A DNA stretch of 64,000 nucleotides, from assembly GCF_009834365.1 (NCBI RefSeq), contig NZ_CP041348.1:1488501-1552500 (forward strand). The letters are read 5' to 3'. Of the stretch, positions 61,079 to 64,000 are shown piece by piece (position 1 is the stretch's first letter; each line of letters starts with the position of its first letter). The notes under the pieces were generated by a model. That model was given only the letters and a program-made list of their open reading frames with translations, made no database searches and was not told where the DNA came from. This stretch comes from Komagataeibacter xylinus. GTDB lineage: Bacteria; Pseudomonadota; Alphaproteobacteria; Acetobacterales; Acetobacteraceae. The position numbers were made by a program, and so were the translations under genes.

Positions 61079-62400
61079 TACTCCACGACTACCAGACCCG
61101 GAGCGCCAGCGCCGCCCACGTGGTGATAGGCACCACCTGCTCCCCCGCCGCCATAACCCATTCCAGCCATGCCAGCCGTTCCACCACCGGGGAGCTCAGT
61201 TCCTCCTCCACCCCACAGACTTGAACCACCGGAGCCGTTAAAGGCGAGGCTTCCTTGTCCACCAATGAATCCAGAACCACCCGAAGCGTTGATCTGTCCT
61301 CCAGTTCCTATGCCGCCGATGGAGCCGCTGCCTGTATTCGCAGAACTAACGGTTGAGGTGCCCCCGACCCCGCCGGTCGCCGACCCAAACGTCCCGAATG
61401 ATGACGTTCCGCCAGAAGCACCATTGCTCGAGACAAGCGTCGCAGGGGACGGTCCGCCGGCACCCACCGTGACAACGATTTCGTCCCCAGGTGACACGTC
61501 GGCGATCCCTTCGCAGTAGCCGCCACCGCCGCCGCCACCGCCAGAGCCACCGCCGTATGAGTCATTTCCACCGGCACCGCCACCGCCCATTACGCGGTAT
61601 CGAACGCGGGTGACTCCTGGGGGAACAACCCAAGTTGCTGACTCCTCAAACGCAACCAAATTACGCAGAGGCAGCATACTTAATTGAGCATACCGCCCCT
61701 CTGCCGTCTCCGCGTTCATGGCGCTCTTGCCGGTGAAATCTTCGGGATCGGGCACCAGCAGGCGGCCAGCCCCGGTCAGGTCGTACGTGCCCTGATTGGC
61801 CGTGCCTGGCGTACCGCCCGTCACTGTCACGGTGACGTCGGGCGTAGCGTCACCCGTGGCGGGTGGCCCTGCCGACCAGAACCGATGCGTGACCGTGCTG
61901 GCCTTCGTCTTATCGCCCCAGTCCATATCACCGGTGACGTTGCCGCCACCCAGCGACAGGTAGTTACCCAGTGCCGTAGTGAGGGCTGCGGTGGTGACGT
62001 AGCCATCGAGCGCGGTCGTGGTCAGCAGGCCGACCGTGGTCGTGCCGTAGGTGAAAGCGGGCGCGCCAAGGGCTGCGGAATAATAGAGCACGCTGCCTGC
62101 CACATCGCCCGTAGCCAGCACGCCAGGCGAGCCGAGCACGGCGCCCGAGGCGGCCTGTTTGGCCAGGGCCTTGATGGCCGTTATGCACTGGGTGTTGTCT
62201 GTCTTGTCGGCTGTCAGGCCAGCAGCCAAGGCAATATTGAGCAGTTCCTGCTGCACCATGTTCAGCCACCAGTAGCGCACGCGCGTGGGTGCGCCGCCGC
62301 TGGTGGAACCGCCGGTGAAAAAACCGGGCGTACCAATGCTGTCCGTCGGCAGTGCCGGCTGGCTGGCGACAGCCGTGGTGTCGTCGATCTGATAGACCAT
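61075..62400 (-). CDS. Tail fibre protein with glycine-rich tip
   Basis: A 441-residue fibre. The N-terminal part (DSIGTPGFFTGG, TRVRYWWLNMVQQELLNIAL) is the usual baseplate-joining region of short tail fibres. The middle is beta-repeat-like. The last 150 residues (from WVVPPGVTRVRYRVMGGGGA) are extremely Gly-rich (GGGSGGGGGGGGY and more), like polyglycine-II receptor-binding tips of T-even type adhesins. Start at ATG 62400 (MVYQIDDTT). Confidence 0.82.
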   Translation of the reverse strand: MVYQIDDTTAVASQPALPTDSIGTPGFFTGGSTSGGAPTRVRYWWLNMVQQELLNIALAAGLTADKTDNTQCITAIKALAKQAASGAVLGSPGVLATGDVAGSVLYYSAALGAPAFTYGTTTVGLLTTTALDGYVTTAALTTALGNYLSLGGGNVTGDMDWGDKTKASTVTHRFWSAGPPATGDATPDVTVTVTGGTPGTANQGTYDLTGAGRLLVPDPEDFTGKSAMNAETAEGRYAQLSMLPLRNLVAFEESATWVVPPGVTRVRYRVMGGGGAGGNDSYGGGSGGGGGGGGYCEGIADVSPGDEIVVTVGAGGPSPATLVSSNGASGGTSSFGTFGSATGGVGGTSTVSSANTGSGSIGGIGTGGQINASGGSGFIGGQGSLAFNGSGGSSLWGGGGTELPGGGTAGMAGMGYGGGGAGGAYHHVGGAGAPGLVVVEY

Positions 62401-62408
62401 GTAATGGG

Positions 62409-62996
62409 TTATCCGTAGGCGAAGAAAACGGTAGTCCGTGCCGGTTTGCGCGACTGGATTTCGCATTCCAGAACGGCATTGCCCCATTCGGCCAGGGGCT
62501 CATCGGCAAAGGAAACGTCGGCCGAGAAATAATCGACCGTGACGGCAGGGGCATTGACCCGCCACATATAGGCCCAGAACGGATCGTAGACGGGCTCGTC
62601 CGCACACAGGAAGTCGGCCCGTGCCGGGGCGAATTCCGTGATGGTGATGTCGTATCCGAGGTTGGCCGCGAACTCGATGAAGTAGGCGGCCGACGACCCG
62701 CCGCCATCCATCAGGCGTGCTACCACCTGCGCGCGCTGCTGCTCGATCGTGGGGTCGGTGCCGGCACAGGCATCCGGCAGGCCGAGGGAGGCCTGCCATT
62801 CCGGCAGCAGTTCGACCGTCGTGGCAGGGAAGGCATCGATCAGCAGGTTGGCGTCACGCTGGGCCAGGCGCACCAGCGTGGGCATGAGGCACTGCATGGC
62901 AGCCGCCTGATTGGAGCCGGGATCGCGCGACCAGATCGGCCCTGTAGGCAGATGCCGCTGGAAGGCTGCCAGAAAGTCATCAGCCGAGTAGGTCAT
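62409..62996 (-). CDS. YmfQ/DUF2313 family baseplate protein (Mu gp48-like)
   Basis: A 195-residue protein: YSADDFLAAFQRHLPTGPIW, LIDAFPATTVELLPEWQASL, GLPDACAGTDPTIEQQRAQV. These are the marks of DUF2313, which joins the baseplate wedge in Mu-like contractile tails. It overlaps the gpJ-like gene by four bases and precedes the fibre gene, the normal Mu/P2 order. Confidence 0.9.
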   Translation of the reverse strand: MTYSADDFLAAFQRHLPTGPIWSRDPGSNQAAAMQCLMPTLVRLAQRDANLLIDAFPATTVELLPEWQASLGLPDACAGTDPTIEQQRAQVVARLMDGGGSSAAYFIEFAANLGYDITITEFAPARADFLCADEPVYDPFWAYMWRVNAPAVTVDYFSADVSFADEPLAEWGNAVLECEIQSRKPARTTVFFAYG

Positions 62997-64000
62997 TGAT
63001 AGGTCGGCTCCGCTGCGGTGGGGAGGTGGCCGACAGGGACCGTGATGCTGCCGACAGGGGCCAGCACGCTGAATGCCGGGATATCCGGGATTGCGTTCAG
63101 GGCACCCGCGATCTGGGATCCCTGTACGGTGGTGCCGAAGGGCGATCCGATGCGCAGGAACAGGTCAGCCAGCGCGGCCTGGATCGAGGCCTTCATGGCA
63201 TCGTCAATGCTGCCCAGTCCCGTCAGGGTGATCTCGATCGGGTAAGGCTGGGGTGCCACGGCAACCACGATATCGGTGACCGGCTTTTCCGACTGGATGG
63301 CGTTGGCCACCGTCAGCAGATCCTGCGTGGCGGGTGTATAGCGCGTATCCGTGGAAGATGTGCCGTTCGTGCCGAGCGGGAAGCCCCCGTTGGCCGCGTT
63401 GGTATCGTCCATCATCACATAGACAGGCACCGTGGCATCGCCGAACAGGCCGGGGAATCCGCACCAGGCTCGGGTCACGCCGGCCACATCAAGCGCCCAG
63501 TTGACGTAATCGGCCTCGGAGCCGCCCTGTGCAGGGCTGGCATAGCGGGTCAGGTAGCGGCTTTTGAAGGCATCTTCCGTTTCCTGATCGGCCCCGGATG
63601 TGACAATGGCGGAAACCGTGCCGGAACTGTTGATGCCGTCAATCGGGGTGGCGATCCCGATGGTGGTACCAGCCGCCAGATTGTAGCCGGATCCGGTGTC
63701 CTGAGCTGTGGCCTGCACGGTCAGGGTGCCGGTGGCGTCGACCTTGGCGTCGGCCGTGGTGGCAAAGGAGAGATTGCCATCCGTGGTCACGACCGTCCCG
63801 GCCGGCAGGTCCGTGCCGGCAACGCCGGTAAATGACAGGGCTATGACAGCGGCAGTCGCATCCTTGCGGAATATGCCTTTCAACGCCCCCCAGAGCATTG
63901 CGTATTCGCCTGTGGCACCGGAAGGGGTGGACTGCCGGGCGATATAGTCCTGGTAGCCGTAATGCTCGTAGGACACGGCCGCGATGGCGTAGCTGAGGAT
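62993..64000 (-). CDS. Baseplate J-like protein (Mu gp47-like), N-terminus outside window
   Basis: The frame is open to the right edge (ILSYAIAAVSYEHYGYQDYIARQ at the edge), so the true start is beyond 64000. Seen are GTDLPAGTVVTTDGNLSFAT, GYNLAAGTTIGIATPIDGIN, DQETEDAFKSRYLTRYASPA and QGGSEADYVNWALDVAGVTR, all typical of baseplate J wedge proteins. It marks the prophage as a contractile-tail (myovirus-type) phage. Confidence 0.93.
   Translation of the reverse strand: MLSYAIAAVSYEHYGYQDYIARQSTPSGATGEYAMLWGALKGIFRKDATAAVIALSFTGVAGTDLPAGTVVTTDGNLSFATTADAKVDATGTLTVQATAQDTGSGYNLAAGTTIGIATPIDGINSSGTVSAIVTSGADQETEDAFKSRYLTRYASPAQGGSEADYVNWALDVAGVTRAWCGFPGLFGDATVPVYVMMDDTNAANGGFPLGTNGTSSTDTRYTPATQDLLTVANAIQSEKPVTDIVVAVAPQPYPIEITLTGLGSIDDAMKASIQAALADLFLRIGSPFGTTVQGSQIAGALNAIPDIPAFSVLAPVGSITVPVGHLPTAAEPTYQ

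Noticed and set aside
61300..61570. Repetitive glycine codons as a possible tandem DNA repeat or CRISPR-like array
   Set aside because: Repeats are irregular and explained by the polyglycine tip of the tail fibre; no spacer pattern.

Overview
The window reads as chromosomal DNA of an acetic acid bacterium (Acetobacteraceae), most likely a cellulose producer close to Komagataeibacter. The grounds are inference from content: high-GC coding, a paired cyclic-di-GMP phosphodiesterase/diguanylate cyclase operon of the type known from K. xylinus, many periplasmic redox enzymes, and a hairpin-rich dispersed repeat. No rRNA or species marker is present, so the genus is a best guess.

Layout. 1-5.4 kb: an AaeA/AaeX/AaeB-like aromatic-acid efflux operon (minus strand, cut by the window start), siroheme synthase, a tiny TTG-start lipoprotein and panC. 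5.5-8.2 kb: an AT-rich three-gene glycosylation operon (GT2, SMR-type flippase subunit, DUF2142 membrane protein) followed by decayed, possibly phage-derived DNA. 8.8-11.1 kb: Trm112-like protein, LON-domain protein, thioredoxin/TPR protein and tRNA-Gly(GCC). 11.6-24 kb: VOC protein with an internal gap, a LysR regulator, then a long minus-strand cluster (hydantoinase-like amidohydrolase, polar amino acid ABC transporter, a Tat-exported flavin amine oxidase split by an IS110/IS1111-group element, solute-binding protein, SDR, flavin monooxygenase, epimerase, RraA-like protein) with a divergent GntR/FCD regulator. 25-37 kb: two intact Tat-exported flavin amine oxidases, each coupled to a small cytochrome c, plus a Tat-exported PLP aminotransferase, a frameshifted TonB-dependent receptor, a DAACS-family symporter and a threonine aldolase.

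37-53.5 kb is mostly ordinary chromosome: CorA-type transporter, DUF3597 protein, ahcY, M19 dipeptidase, aldo/keto reductase, SLT-SPOR lipoprotein, exported peroxiredoxin, a cobalamin riboswitch with cbtA, a polyamine-type binding protein, plsC, and an operon of heme-PAS phosphodiesterase, flavin-PAS diguanylate cyclase and a small unknown protein. From about 53.94 kb the window enters a contractile-tail prophage that runs off the right edge. Its border is a displaced 3' half of a tRNA-Thr gene. Visible are a lipoprotein and a papain-like protein, a divergent promoter with operator and HTH protein, a serotype-conversion-type membrane glycosyltransferase, lysis-type genes, tail fibre, and YmfQ- and gpJ-like baseplate genes.

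The most interesting system is the 12-37 kb block. Three paralogous Tat-secreted flavin amine oxidases, two with their own cytochrome c, together with an exported aminotransferase, outer-membrane receptor, ABC importer and symporter, suggest periplasmic oxidation of amines or amino acids feeding the respiratory chain and coupled to uptake. A near-identical 16-base palindromic site in front of both the LysR gene and the first amine oxidase operon may tie the block together.
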